A DNA stretch of 64,000 nucleotides, taken from NCBI GenBank assembly GCA_037367355.1, contig CM074696.1:2728001-2792000 (forward strand), written 5' to 3'. Origin of the DNA: Neoscytalidium dimidiatum (Eukaryota > Ascomycota > Dothideomycetes > Botryosphaeriales > Botryosphaeriaceae). A program made the position numbers and the translations under genes. The notes below the pieces were generated by a model. The model did no database searches, was not told the origin of the DNA, and saw nothing but the letters and a program-made list of their open reading frames with translations. Positions 10,734 through 21,560 of the stretch are shown piece by piece (positions within the stretch are counted from its first letter, which is position 1; each line of letters opens with the position of its first letter).

Positions 10734-12825
10734 ATGGCTATGCTTTTTGAATTTCAACCCCACTCTGGTGGGCTGGCTCTGATCCTTGTCGGAGTTGTCA
10801 GCATTGCTTTGGCAGCATTTGCCAACGTTGTCTACCAGCGTTTCCTTTCCCCCTTGGCCAAATATCCCGGGCCATTCTTTGCAAGCTTGACAGGAGCGTG
10901 GTTTGCAGTGCAAAGTCGGCGCCCAGATTTTCACCGCTTGGTGATTAATCTACACCAAGAATATGGCCCGGTTGTACGAGTCAAACCAAACAAGCTGTGA
11001 GACTCTCGGCCACACCAAGGAACGAAACACCCACGTCTCATTCCCCACTAACTGAAGAAAATGGATCAGGAGTATCGCGTCTCCGGAGGCCTTCAAAATT
11101 ATTTACGGTAAGTCAGTTTATTCAACCCCTTGTTTCTAAGGTCGAAATGAGACAAATCACATTGACCTGTTCGCGGAACAGGAGCTGGAAAGAACTTCGT
11201 CAAAGGAGATATGTATGAGATATTCAAGGGCAAACGTACTTGGGACATTTTTGCCGAGCGTGACGAGCGCATACACGGCCAGCAACGTCGTCTCGTCAGC
11301 CGCGCATACTCGATGGACACAATGAAAAGCCTTGAACCTTATGTCACCTCCACCATCAAAGTATTCCTTAACAAGTTTGCCGAAGCTACCGCGAAGGGCC
11401 AGGCCGTTGATTTCTCGTACCTAATCCAGCTGTTCGCTTTCGGTTTGTCTTCCAATTTCCCCTTTCTCATTCACAACTTCGCCCTCGATTCCCCCTTCAT
11501 TTTCTCTACAGTTCACTGTTTTCCCATGTACAGAATACTTCCGTCCCCCCTAACACGTGTCAACTATAGACGTCATCGGCGAAGTAACCTTCGCTCGACG
11601 CTTTGGCTACGTCGACGCGCTCTCCGACTTCAACCTCTTCGCCTTGCTCATCTCGGTCTTCCGCTGCGGCGCCTGGATCTGCGAGGTCCCCTGGCTGTAC
11701 CACCTGCACCAGCGCCTCATGCCGCTGATCGGGAACCACCTGGCGTTCAACCTGCGCAACACCTCGCTCGTCGACTTCACGAAGAAGGAAATCGCCGCGC
11801 GCAAGGACCGCATGGGCGCGTCCGGTGACCACGGCGGGGACATCCTGAGCAAGTTGCTGGCCGTGCAGCGCGAGAAGCCGGAGCTGAAGGAGAGCGATAT
11901 CGGGTTTATGCTGACGAGCAATGTGACGGCGGGGAGCGATACGACGAGCGTGTCGTTGTGCTCGATCGTGTATCGGTTGCTGACGACGCCGGCGGCGCTG
12001 GACAGGCTGCTGCGGGAGTTGAGGGAGAAGGTGGAGAGCGGTGAGATTGACGAGGACGGCGTCGTGACGCAGAAGCAGGCGGAGAGCTGGCCGTACCTGC
12101 AGGCGATTATATATGAGGGGCTGCGGCTGCATCCAGCAACAGGTGGGCTGCTGCCGCGCGTGGTACCAAAGGAAGGGTTGCGGTTTGAGGATTACTTTAT
12201 TCCGGGCGGGGTAAGTTGTCAATGCGGCATGGCTGGGTTCTCGTGGATGTTGGCTAACGCTGTGCATAAAAGTATGAAGTTGGTACTTCTCCTTGGGTCA
12301 TCCACAGAGAAAAGAGCATTTTTGGGGAAGATGTCGAGGACTTCCGGCCGGAGAGATGGCTGGACGAGGAGCGGAAACATGATATGCGTAAGCAATCTGG
12401 ACATTAAATCCCCGAAGGATGCACCGGCTTGACTAACTGGCTGTCTCAGATCGGTTCTTCTTTTCTTTTGGCGGTGGATCGAGAACCTGCATCGGCAAGA
12501 GTGAGTGAATTTATAACATTTACGGGATTGACGTATGCTGATCATATTTTTATCTTAGATATCAGTCTGCTTGAAATGGGAAAGGTATGGTCTGCTCCCC
12601 TGAATGTAGAGCCTCCCTTTGACAGTTCACCAGATACTTCCCACCCTTTTCCTGCATTTCGATCTCCGACTTGCCACTTCGGAAAAGCCCCAGGAGTACT
12701 ATGGGTACGCAAAATACATCACCGAGAGAATTTCAACCACGAAACTCACTATTTGCAGGGTTCTGGTCCATCTGAAGCCACTTTTCATCATTGCGCGGAG
12801 AAGATCCATCTTGGAAACGCAGTAG
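10734..12825 (+). CDS. Cytochrome P450 monooxygenase, pisatin-demethylase-like group
   Basis: This is a membrane-anchored haem monooxygenase using O2 and electrons from P450 reductase; the substrate cannot be read from sequence. Nine exons join in frame to about 510 residues, normal for fungal P450s: 10734-10996, 11070-11107, 11182-11442, 11570-12210, 12273-12387, 12450-12500, 12559-12584, 12634-12704 and 12759-12825. A hydrophobic anchor at residues 10-30 is followed by the proline-rich hinge KYPGPF. The I-helix reads AGSDTT (about 308-313), the ExxR motif is EGLR (370-373) in a LRLHP context, then FRPERW. The haem loop [13 protein letters not shown] places the ligand at about Cys453. All key residues are present, so it should be functional. 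The last intron (54 nt, 12705-12758) is open in frame and might be retained. No biosynthetic partner genes lie beside it. Confidence 0.88.
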
Positions 12826-13094
12826 TCATTGAAGACCGAATTAATCTACAAGAACTACAATAGTCGTCATCGATAATTGAGAGATATTGTGGACGCCGAA
12901 AAGTTAACATCAGGCGCCGCAAGAAATCAACGTGTATACGACATGTGGTACATATAGTAGACGCAAATTTAACGCAAATTTCTTTGAACGCCATCTTCGG
13001 AATCAGACTTGTCATCCGAATGTAAATGTTCAATATCATTGGCAAAATCTGCATCCAGCCAGACTTTCCAAGGCCCCTGTGAGCCCCTTAAAAA

Positions 13095-13608
13095 TCAGAA
13101 CTGCCGTTGCAAAAGGTTGTGTTGGTTTCGTTCATGAACTCTTCGATAATTATCCCGCAAAAAGTTCTTTGTACAATATCTGTAGCTGTAACGCTCGTTC
13201 TTGTGCTTCGGTCCGCGCATGTGCTTGTGAAAATTAGATGAGCTGCTGAAGACTTTCCTGCACTCATTGCAACTGAATTTTCTCTGAGGCCGGGTAGGAG
13301 TCCGAGATGATGTGCATACCGAAGGCGACTGGGTACTGCTGAGGGAGAAAGTTCTGTAAGCATATATCACAGCTGTCGATGTCAACGGCAGGGAACATTC
13401 TCACTTGGATGTATTCCATTGCTGAACCGATCCTGGTTCAATGCCCGTGCTCGCGTCTGTTTTTCCATACCATGGGCAATTTGACTGCACCCTTTTCAAC
13501 GATCCGGGCTGAGGACGAGGTCGGCACCGAAGGGATCTGTAGAGGAGATGCTCGGGCCACGGCTTCTTCCTCGCAACAATTCTTGAAATCCGGGAAGTCT
13601 GCTATCAT
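13095..13608 (-). CDS. C2H2 zinc-finger protein, partial model
   Basis: The 3' exon (about 13385-13095) encodes one good C2H2 finger, FSCNECRKVFSSSSNFHKHM followed by RGPKH (C-x2-C-x12-H-x5-H). A second finger-like unit lacks its first cysteine (YSYRYC... ending HERNQH). An upstream exon probably starts at the ATG at 13608 (MIADFPDFKNCCEEEAVARA) and runs to about 13470. The joining intron is uncertain: several donors and acceptors exist and none is clearly best in phase. Proteins of this kind are usually small nuclear DNA-binding regulators. The loss of a metal ligand in finger two suggests either a degenerate finger or a decaying gene. It lies about 270 bp downstream of the P450 and convergent with it, which does not show a functional link. 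Confidence 0.4.
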
Positions 13609-13755
13609 AAAAATCCGGACTGTTCCTTGCTAAAGCAATCCCTTAATCAGAACAGAAGACAAGTTCAGTTGAAGTGTATGATATTGTCGGTCGCACTCTG
13701 AGATCAGCGCCTCTCGTGCCGGCTTGAACTAGCAGTAGTCAGCTCAAAATCTTTC

Positions 13756-15747
13756 TTAATCAGCCATAGATATAACTACAAAACCCTCTGCCCCTATTTC
13801 GAGGCTTAGCTTTAGCGAGGCGAAACTATTAACGTGGCCGGCAGAAATCATTGAAGATACGAAATTTCGGATGTTCAACAGTGCCAATGCTCCGAATAAG
13901 GACACTGTGAGCAGTAGTTGGCAGGATACAGTCTCCACGATGCGTAGTACACAATCTTGGAGGACATCTTCTTGGCGAGGACCGATATCACTCAAGGTTG
14001 CTAAGACATTGTTGTTAGTCTTGAATATCCAAAACGAGATTCTGGACAGATGGTAAGATTTGGAGCTTACATTGCAGAAATAATACGGCACAGGCAAACA
14101 CAACGCCTGCCATGAGGATAACGACGACTGTTCGAGACGAAACTGGGCAATCAACTTCCGACGTGTGCCCGAGAGGTTCAAGAAACATGGTACAATGTTT
14201 GCCACTGTGCTGGGTAGTAAGTGGGACGTGACTACCAGGACTACTGTTCGAGTTCTCGTGGTTGTCAATTCTTGAATAATCGACTTGCGCATGTTGGAAG
14301 GGCTGCTCCGTGGTATTCGCATGAGTTTCCAATGAACTGACAGAAGGAAATTCACCCAATGCGTCAAGCCCAAAGGTCTCCCTAGCTCGTTCTAGTAGTC
14401 CGTGAGCTAAGCGTTGAAATTCTTCCAAGTGCTCCGTGTCAGGCGTAGGTCGTGATGGGTGGTTCTGGATATCGACACACCATATGTCCACAGCATCGGC
14501 GAATAACTTGCAGGTTACATCGTCGAAAAGAATTTGCCAGCGGCTGATGTCCTTATGGAAATCGATCAAAACGCCTTGAGTATCTTGCTCATTCATGATC
14601 ACTGCCATAGACCTTGCCATAGCTAAGAACATGATGACTTCGTCCAGTCTCTGAGGCTTTGTCGCCTGGCAAAGCTTCCAGATTGTACCAATACCTAATT
14701 TCCAGGCTCTCCGGGGCTCTTGATCAAATCCTCTTGACCATTCTTTTCTCACGTCTTCACCTCTAATATCGCGCTTCAATCCCTGGGTTTTGAGACCGCC
14801 GTCAAATACGTAAGCCCGTGCAGCCTGCATGATGCGCGAATGTTCGTCGGAGAAACCCAGATGAAGACGTGCTAATCTGATAGCAGACAATTCCGTCTCT
14901 TCAACTCTCGGTTATCGTATTGAGAAGCGATTTCTGTAAGAAAGCTCACAGCTGCGTAGTTCGGCAACTTAATAGGACGGCTTCTCAACAGGATAAAAGC
15001 GATGTGAGGGTCTGCTCCGTGGTTCAAAAGAAGTCTGATCATTGGTCCATTTCCAAGCTCAGCTGCAACGCTGAGTGGTGTTTCACCACTTACTAACACA
15101 TTAATGTCTATGCCAGAATCAAGAAGCAATCGTACGGCACGGTGGTTCTTCTGCCGTAACGCCTCGAAAAGAAGAATTGTGTTGCGTATGTCGGGCTTCG
15201 TATCCGTATTGGGTTCGGTCTGACTCAGAGTGTCCACTTGTAAACAAGATTCGGATTGGGCAGACGGAGACGTGTTGTAAGTTCTGTCGTTCTGGTCGGC
15301 CAGTGGTGTAGAGGTATCTGAAATAATACGGACGTGGGCGGGCAGAGCTTTATCTTCAAGAGATCGGTGTTGCGAAGTTTCGTATTTCGGGTACAGAAGG
15401 GTGCTTTCCCGAGTCTTTAGAGACTGCGTGGCAGTCAAAGGAAATGTTACCTGCTCTGGGAATGCATGGCAGAAACAGGAATGTCTACAGGGTAGAATTA
15501 TAGGGTAGTTGCACATTTGGCAGTCGTACGTGCCACGGATAGCTGGATCATGACTGGGAAAACGGAGCGAACCACATGGCGTGGCCGTCATGTCGATGCC
15601 GAAGTACGGCCACTCCAAGAGCTCCATGACATTGGGGCTTCGCGGGAAGGGTAATCCTCGAGGATAAACTTTAAGTGTATTCTTGTCGATCCCATCGAGG
15701 GTTGTAGAGGGTGCGATAGAGATGACGAATCCGGTGAATGCGTCGCG
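13756..15747 (-). pseudogene. Ankyrin-repeat protein with C-terminal membrane segments, one-base frameshift
   Basis: The 5' part (15747 down to about 14907) follows an acceptor CTTAG; the true start lies upstream and was not resolved. It has a Cys/His-rich patch (CNYPIILPCRHSCFCH) and about two ankyrin repeats (NHRAVRLLLDSGIDINVLVS and GPMIRLLLNHGADPH). At about 14905 the frame shifts by one; the continuation reads ETELSAIRLARLHLGFSDEH down to 14071. A GTAAGC intron (14070-14001) then joins a last exon ending at 13756. The C-terminal part has a conserved-looking helical region (WKLGIGTIWKLC...EVIMFLAMARSM) and two hydrophobic segments (VVVILMAGVVFACAVLFL and LLLTVSLFGALALL). Restoring a single G would reopen the frame, so this is either a young pseudogene or a sequencing error. 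Ankyrin repeats bind protein partners; the role is unknown. Confidence 0.6.
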
Positions 15748-17064
15748 CTAAGCGAGTGAATTAATGACGTCAAATATAAGAGTAAAACGAAGACGAGCTC
15801 AATGATTCCCCTGTGAATTAGATTGGAAGCAGGTTGAGAAGATGGAATGAACCTGATATACACGAGGCCAGGCGGGCTCTTGGCTTACTAGAGGAGAGGC
15901 TCCCACTTTCCACTACCGGCAGAATTTGCGAAACAGCCAATAAAATTCCAAGAAAATTGGGAATCCGTGGCATGAGCATTGTGGGGTCTGCAGCTGGACT
16001 GCTACCTCAGCTTTGCAGCAGTCGCTAAGCCATCCACGTGTCGCCAACCGGTGGGCCAATGAGATCGGCACAACCAGTTCGACCATAAATTGGGAATTGC
16101 CTCTTGATAGTGTTGTCGTCGCCAGTCTAACTTCGTCCTGCAACACGCTGTTAGTTACAGTGTTGTTCTCGGAGTAGTGGGAATCACTGCGTTTAATATT
16201 GGGACTCCGACATGCTCATCAATACCGTTCCCAGTTTTTGTAAGGTATTCTGGGAATTTCTCAAACGTAGTCATGTTATGATCCGAATATAGAGAGTAGA
16301 TGAGATTGAGGGGGTATAAATTTATGCGGCTAGACGACGCTGTCTTTAGTGGTATGAGTCCAAAATACGTCTTCGGTTTGAGTTGCGACAATGCCAACCC
16401 AACAAAGGGGAAGTCCATCAACAGCAGAAATCCTCAAGCAGACGGCCAGAACATCTTGCTTCGGGGGCTCGGCTCTTGGGCTGACGGGCAGAACAATCGA
16501 GCAGGCATCACAGACATCAAATACCATCAGAGCGCCATGAAAGACGAGAGAGAGCCTGTTAGTACAGATCTATTAAAGCGATACCTTGCCGAATGTCCTC
16601 TGGAGTCAAGCCAAGCCATGCTTTGGCTGGGGGAGCGCAGAAGGTATGCTCAAGACAGTTGAAAAGATGTATGTACTTGGATTTGTTGTTCATATATTTG
16701 GCGACTTTTCATTCAATGTATTGTCATCAACTGTTAAGTACCCTCGAGGAGTCATTCTCATATGTGACAAAGGTGAACTGTGATGAGCTGTACTGTATTG
16801 GAAAGGCCGAGCCTTCGCTCTCCGCAGAAGCCTCGGGGCTCCGCATGGCCCATGCACCACCGGGCGTCCAAAAAAATGACGCAGCGGGACCTCTTCCTTT
16901 CCCCCCCCTTCACCGCCCAACACATCTCAGCACGCACCAACCAATCCTCCCACAAAAAGTTCCCCGTCAGCAGTTTCCACGCTAACCCGTCCTCAACTAC
17001 CCTCAATTCCCCCTTCCGACCTTTCTCCTCCCTTCCTAATCGACCGCCCCCTAAAACCACCACT
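15748..17064. other. Spacer with unresolved open stretches
   Basis: The first exon of the ankyrin gene should lie here, but no ATG exon with a matching donor is convincing. Minus-strand frames 16421-16155 and 16146-15913 (containing LSRGNSQFMVELVVPISLAH) look partly protein-like but do not splice together or into the ankyrin gene. The right end is the promoter of the next plus-strand gene, with a long C/T-rich tract at about 16898-17063. Confidence 0.35.
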
Positions 17065-18252
17065 ATGCGGCCAACCACCCTCCTCCTAGCCGCCGCAACG
17101 ACCGCCGGCCTCGCCTCCGCCGCGCGCCCGATGCGCAAAGACATGCTGATCTCGCCGCGCGAAGAGCGCCCGCTCGCGGACCTCCCGATCCGCGTCGCGA
17201 CCGCGGGCCAGACGGGCTTCCTGCACGTGCAGTTCCCGATCGCGTGCGCGCGGTGCTTCCCGGCCGACGCGGCGCGCCCGACGAAGAACCTGCGCGACGG
17301 CTTCCTCGAGATCGACTTCCGCATCACGCGCACGCTCGGCCTGGACGGCGACCCGGGCGCGCAGCTCAACGGCTTCTCCGTCCTGGAGAGCGAGTTCCCG
17401 GTGCGCCGGGCGGGCGGGGACGACGGCGTCGCGAGCGCGCTGCGGCTGTTCGTGGACGGGCCCGCCGAGGGCGTCGCGCCCAGCGTGCCGGTCGAGGCCG
17501 ACGTGCTGTTCGATACCGTGTGGGCGAACGGCACGCACGATGTCAAGGGCGTGTCGTTCAATTTGACAAAGGTCGGCGAGGTGACGCCCGCGGCGAGGAC
17601 CGGGTTCCGGCTGTCGTACATTCGCGCGCCGCAGAACAGCATCCTCCGGATCGAGCAGGGCGTCGAGAACGTTGATGGCGAGAAGTGGCCGTTTGAGAAG
17701 CCCGAGGTGTGGGTTGCGGTGGGGAGACACGATGGGGACACGGAGCACTTTGCCTGGAAGAAGGAGCTGGATTGGTTGAATAAGCCGCATGCGAAGGTGT
17801 ACCCCGGTTGGGATCAAGAGTTTGTCAAGTGCAAGACAACGGCGTGCCGGGTCAACAAGATGCACACGAAGGTCAGCAAGGCGTACGATGAGTGCGCTGA
17901 GAGGGTCGAGCATCCGGACCAGTTTGAGAGTGGCGTCATGCCGCCGGGCTGCTACTTGCTGCTGTCTGGGTACTATGCCAGGAAGAACATCATGTGGGTC
18001 GGCTGCGGCATCGTCTTCTTGATCACCCGGCTTCTCCACTGGAACCTGAACAGGCAGAAGGTGAAGGTCGAGAAGGCGAAGAAGCAGCAGGAAATGGATG
18101 AGCAGATGCTGGAGCGTTTGGAAGACGATGCGGTGTCGTATCTTATGGAAGTGCAGAGCAAGGCTGCTGCTGCTGCGGCTGGGACGTCGGCGGATGCTGA
18201 CGAGGACGAGAAAGTGAAGTCGAGAAAGGGTTACCAGGGTGCGGAAGAGTAA
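17065..18252 (+). CDS. Predicted secretory-pathway protein with signal peptide and one C-terminal TM segment
   Basis: Single exon, 395 residues. I chose the ATG at 17065 because it opens a clear signal peptide (MRPTTLLLAAATTAGLASAA), although the frame is open further up, and because a C/T-rich leader precedes it. The lumenal or extracellular part (about 21-305) has a possible disulfide pair early (CARC, about 61-64), N-glycosylation sequons (ANGT, FNLT) and more cysteines before the membrane (CKTTAC, YDEC, PGC). One transmembrane helix lies at about 308-325 (MWVGCGIVFLITRLL), followed by a charged, Lys/Glu-rich cytosolic tail with an Ala run. So it is probably a type I membrane protein of the secretory pathway. 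The first two thirds are extremely GC-rich, with C or G at almost every third position. I recognise no family; a fungal-specific ER or plasma-membrane protein is the broad expectation. Confidence 0.75.
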   Translation: MRPTTLLLAAATTAGLASAARPMRKDMLISPREERPLADLPIRVATAGQTGFLHVQFPIACARCFPADAARPTKNLRDGFLEIDFRITRTLGLDGDPGAQLNGFSVLESEFPVRRAGGDDGVASALRLFVDGPAEGVAPSVPVEADVLFDTVWANGTHDVKGVSFNLTKVGEVTPAARTGFRLSYIRAPQNSILRIEQGVENVDGEKWPFEKPEVWVAVGRHDGDTEHFAWKKELDWLNKPHAKVYPGWDQEFVKCKTTACRVNKMHTKVSKAYDECAERVEHPDQFESGVMPPGCYLLLSGYYARKNIMWVGCGIVFLITRLLHWNLNRQKVKVEKAKKQQEMDEQMLERLEDDAVSYLMEVQSKAAAAAAGTSADADEDEKVKSRKGYQGAEE

Positions 18253-18573
18253 ATTTAGCGATGTTCACGTTGGGTAAACGAAAAGTCATGTACCTAAGGG
18301 AGCTGTAACGACTCATTCGTACGGAAATGGCAGCATGTATGCATAATGTAAATATAGACATAGACTTGGAAATAATAGACTAATACCGCTCAGATGCAAA
18401 TTGGCTTTAGTATGACGCCAGGACAAACTGTCGTTCATCGTAACATTTGATACACAATCCCCATTTGCCAGTCTTACCGCTTCGCCCAACCTGCTCAGCC
18501 CTTTCTTTCCACACCAGTCATTCCTTCCCCTCAAATGTTGATTCAAGCCCGGGCAGTTCAACCTCATCCATCC

Positions 18574-19122
18574 TCACTCCGCCAAAATCCTCCTCCGCTC
18601 CAACCACCACCCCACGGCCACCATCCCCAACAACACCACCTCCAACTTCGCCTGCCACCAATACCCAGGATCTACCCTCCCCGGCACGGGATCGAACGAC
18701 CAGCTCCCGGGATAGACGTACCCGCTCGCCTGCGTGACCCAATACAGCGTATCGAGCAGGACGACCGTGCGCAGATTCTGCAAATCCGCGGCCCTCTTCA
18801 CCTCCACAGCCTCCTCTGATTTTATGTTCGGCGAGGGAGGAGAAGAAGAAGAAGAGGTGCTGGGCGCGTGCAGGTACCACAGCGCGGCGACGCCGAGCAG
18901 TGCGCCCATGGACATGGTCTGCCCGTTGTGGAACTTGGCGTGCGCAGGCCAGGTCGGGTTGTAGATGTGCGTCTCGTTCCAGTCGGCGAGGAAGCAGCCG
19001 GTGGAGGTGACGAGCGCGACGAGCGTGAGGAGCGTGCGGCCCGGGCTGGGGAGCGCCGAGGACATGTTGGCCGGGGTGCTGGGGCTGGTGGTGGAGGAGG
19101 TGATGTCGTCGAGGAATTTCAT
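18574..19122 (-). CDS. Small multi-pass membrane protein, possibly DUF6640-like
   Basis: Single exon, 182 residues. The ATG at 19122 is chosen over the longer open frame because it gives the short polar N-terminus usual for such proteins, and a TATAAA lies about 190 nt upstream (19315-19310). Four hydrophobic segments are visible: TLLTLVALVTSTGCFLADW, GALLGVAALWYL, LRTVVLLDTLYWVT and VVLLGMVAVGWWL. Between the first two is the block NPTWPAHAKFHNGQTMS, which I associate with a widespread uncharacterised fungal family of small four-helix proteins (DUF6640, from memory). A Ser/Pro-rich loop separates helices two and three. Its biochemical role is unknown. It converges with the preceding gene, sharing about 320 bp for both 3' ends. 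Confidence 0.7.
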   Translation of the reverse strand: MKFLDDITSSTTSPSTPANMSSALPSPGRTLLTLVALVTSTGCFLADWNETHIYNPTWPAHAKFHNGQTMSMGALLGVAALWYLHAPSTSSSSSPPSPNIKSEEAVEVKRAADLQNLRTVVLLDTLYWVTQASGYVYPGSWSFDPVPGRVDPGYWWQAKLEVVLLGMVAVGWWLERRRILAE

Positions 19123-20340
19123 GGGCTTTTCTTTTCTTTTGTTTCGTTTTTTTTTTCTTCTTTCTCTGATCGCGTTGCGCTGGAGAGCTCGGTGTCTGCT
19201 GGAAGAGCTTTGGTTGTTCTCTTGGCTGCGGTGGTTGCGGGGTGTTTTATAGGTTTTTGTGGCGTCGGTGAGGCGTTGTGGGATCCCTGGGGGCGGAATG
19301 CCCTTTCGATTTATAGCTGCTGATGCCTGGTATCGCGGTCTGATGGATGTGGAAAGAAGGTGCGGGGGGCCCAGAAAAACAGGCAACAGATGACAGCTGA
19401 GTATCACGGAGCGGGGCAAGCTGAGCTGACACCGAGCGTTCAGCCCTGCGAAGGAAGAGTAGCTGAACGTACCCTGGGTAACCGCAATGGCCAAGGGATC
19501 AGATCAATGGAGCCGGGCAAATTGAGAAATGCGGAGGGTATCCGCACTTGGCCGCTTTCTAACGGGGATAGCGAACAGATATATACATGTGGGTAGAGGA
19601 AGGCTCGTCCCAATAAAAGTCCCGCACTAAATACGTCCTGGTAGTCTGCTGCTTATCCATTTCGGCTGTTGCGCACCATCTTCCCCCGCTCCGAACTCCG
19701 TAGACTGCGTGGATGGGAAACGGAAGAAGCGACATCCACCATCGGTCCGCACTTTAGGGCTGACAGAAAAAGATAGAAACGGTGACGGGGAGGTCCTGAC
19801 TGAGACAAGCGAATCGTGTGGCTTACCTTGTCGTGGTCCGTTCGGTTGGCGTTGATTAAGGTTCGGTGTGGATAACATCAATCGGGAATGATGCAACTGG
19901 CCCAAGATGCGAAAGTTGCCGGAAGCACGTGAAAATTGGACCCTGAGGTATGCTCGACTTAGGACGCCAAAGAAATAAGAATCGGTGAGGACCCCCAAGC
20001 GGGGTCTGTTGGGTTAAGCATTAGTTCCATTCGGCTCTCCTTATCTGGACAGCCTTCGGTATCATACAAGCCAAATCCCCCTAGGTCCTTCTCGATAGCA
20101 CAATAGAAAGTCTAATAGAGAGGTGTGTGTGGTCATCATAAAGCCGTGCATCCATTTCTTTGACACAGTGCAATCACAAGACTGCCATCCTCGCCCGTCC
20201 TTCACCGTGAGCTCAATCTTTGTCTTGAAGTTGACCTTGCCACCCAACGCCTAACAGGTGCCAACAAATTCTCAGATTATAAAAGCGCTCTAGATTTGCG
20301 AAATGAAAGTCTTTCAAGCTCTTGAAGTGAGTGCCCTGCT
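19123..20340. other. Spacer
   Basis: The left part is the promoter of the small membrane protein, with a T-rich tract at 19132-19160. The right end is the 3' untranslated region of the diacylglycerol kinase gene. No additional coding stretch was found. Confidence 0.5.
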
Positions 20341-21560
20341 TCACGCGGAGCCGAATGATTTGAGAAAGCCCCAGAGTCCACCAGCGCAGAGAACCGGGAT
20401 AGTGACGTTGTCATCCCAGCCGAACAGGTCGATAGCCTCGCTCACGCTGGCAACAACTCCAGCCACGAAGCTCATGATGCCAAGCGCAAGGTTTCCGCCG
20501 ATGGTACCTTGTCCGTCGCCTAGTCCGAGGTAGCCCTTAACAGCTGCCGGAAGTCCTAGCTGGCCCTGGAACGCAAACGCGAATTCGCCAGAATCGATGG
20601 TCGGATTCTGCGCTTCCACGGCGGGTGCAATCCAGCCATAGAACGCTGCGGCCGTAGCAACGCCCATCAACAGCGCGGCTAGGCTGCCGGCCAGGCTCTT
20701 GCCTTGGCGCACCTTGGGGGTGTATTTGCCCCACCTCCTGCCTGCGGTGCTGGCGGCCGTGTCGCACCAGCTGAGAAGCATGACAGCCATGACGCCAATG
20801 TCCTTGGGGAAGAAGCGGAGAGCGGCCCACGCGCCCAAAAGGTACCAGATGACGCCGTTCCACCCGTCAACCTCGGACTCGCGCATCAGAGCGCCCAGAC
20901 AACGAATGTAGAAGCGATTGAAGGAGGGGTAGCGGTGCCGTATTATGTCTGTTGTGAAGATCGGTATGAGGAGGGCGAGGAGAACGGGGTGGATCTGAGT
21001 GGGTTGCGCGTACGAGGCGTACAGGCCGAGGGTGAGGAAGCCGATGGATGTATGGAGGATTTTGCGCGGGATTTCATGGCGATGGATCTAGAGGCTGTCA
21101 GCTCGGTGTCGGAGGCCTGCAGATCACAGAGACATACAAATAAGCGCCATTCCTGGTGGATGGGAATCAAGCCAAGCGGACTCGGGCTCCTGCTCAAGCT
21201 CCGCCAGTAATCCTTGTTCGACGACGCAGTATGCGGCGAGAGGTGGCCGTTCGATGCGCCGTTTGGCAGGGACAGGTCTTTCTTGTTCCGCGTTGTTTTC
21301 TGCGCCACGGCGGCATCGTTTAACCTCTTCTTGACAGGACTTCTGCTGCGTAGGCGCGGGCGTCTGCCTAGCTCGTCAGAGCCGGAACTGCTGTCGTGCT
21401 CGTCGATTGGCGGCGGCGACACGATATCGCGGTTGCTATTCATTCGGCGCGCAGCGGAACGCGTGAAGTAGCCGCTAGCGCTGCCAGCCTCCGAGGGAGT
21501 GGGTGACGGGCTGATAACACGCGGGGTGCTAGGCACCTGCGCCTGCGCGGAGACGGCCAT
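20341..21560 (-). CDS. DGK1: CTP-dependent diacylglycerol kinase (Dgk1-like)
   Basis: Dgk1 enzymes phosphorylate diacylglycerol to phosphatidic acid using CTP, at the ER/nuclear envelope, and oppose the Pah1 phosphatase. Two exons, 21560-21138 and 21087-20341, are separated by a 50-nt phase-0 intron (GTATGT...CTAG) and give about 389 residues. I start at the ATG at 21560 rather than further up, where the open frame overlaps the divergent promoter. The first about 130 residues are disordered and Ser/Pro-rich with basic patches (RSRSPVKKR). The second exon opens with HRHEIPRKILHTSIG, the family's signature start, followed by six or so membrane helices. The motif WCDTAAST-x-GRRWGK followed by KSLAGSLA matches the CTP-transferase core of Dgk1 and dolichol kinases. 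All of these are present, so the enzyme should be active. Dolichol kinase is less likely because the protein is much shorter than that family. Confidence 0.85.

Noticed and set aside
17086..18039. 317-codon minus-strand frame opposite the signal-peptide protein
   Set aside because: It is the antisense shadow of a very GC-rich gene, with Arg/Ala/Val/Leu-biased composition.
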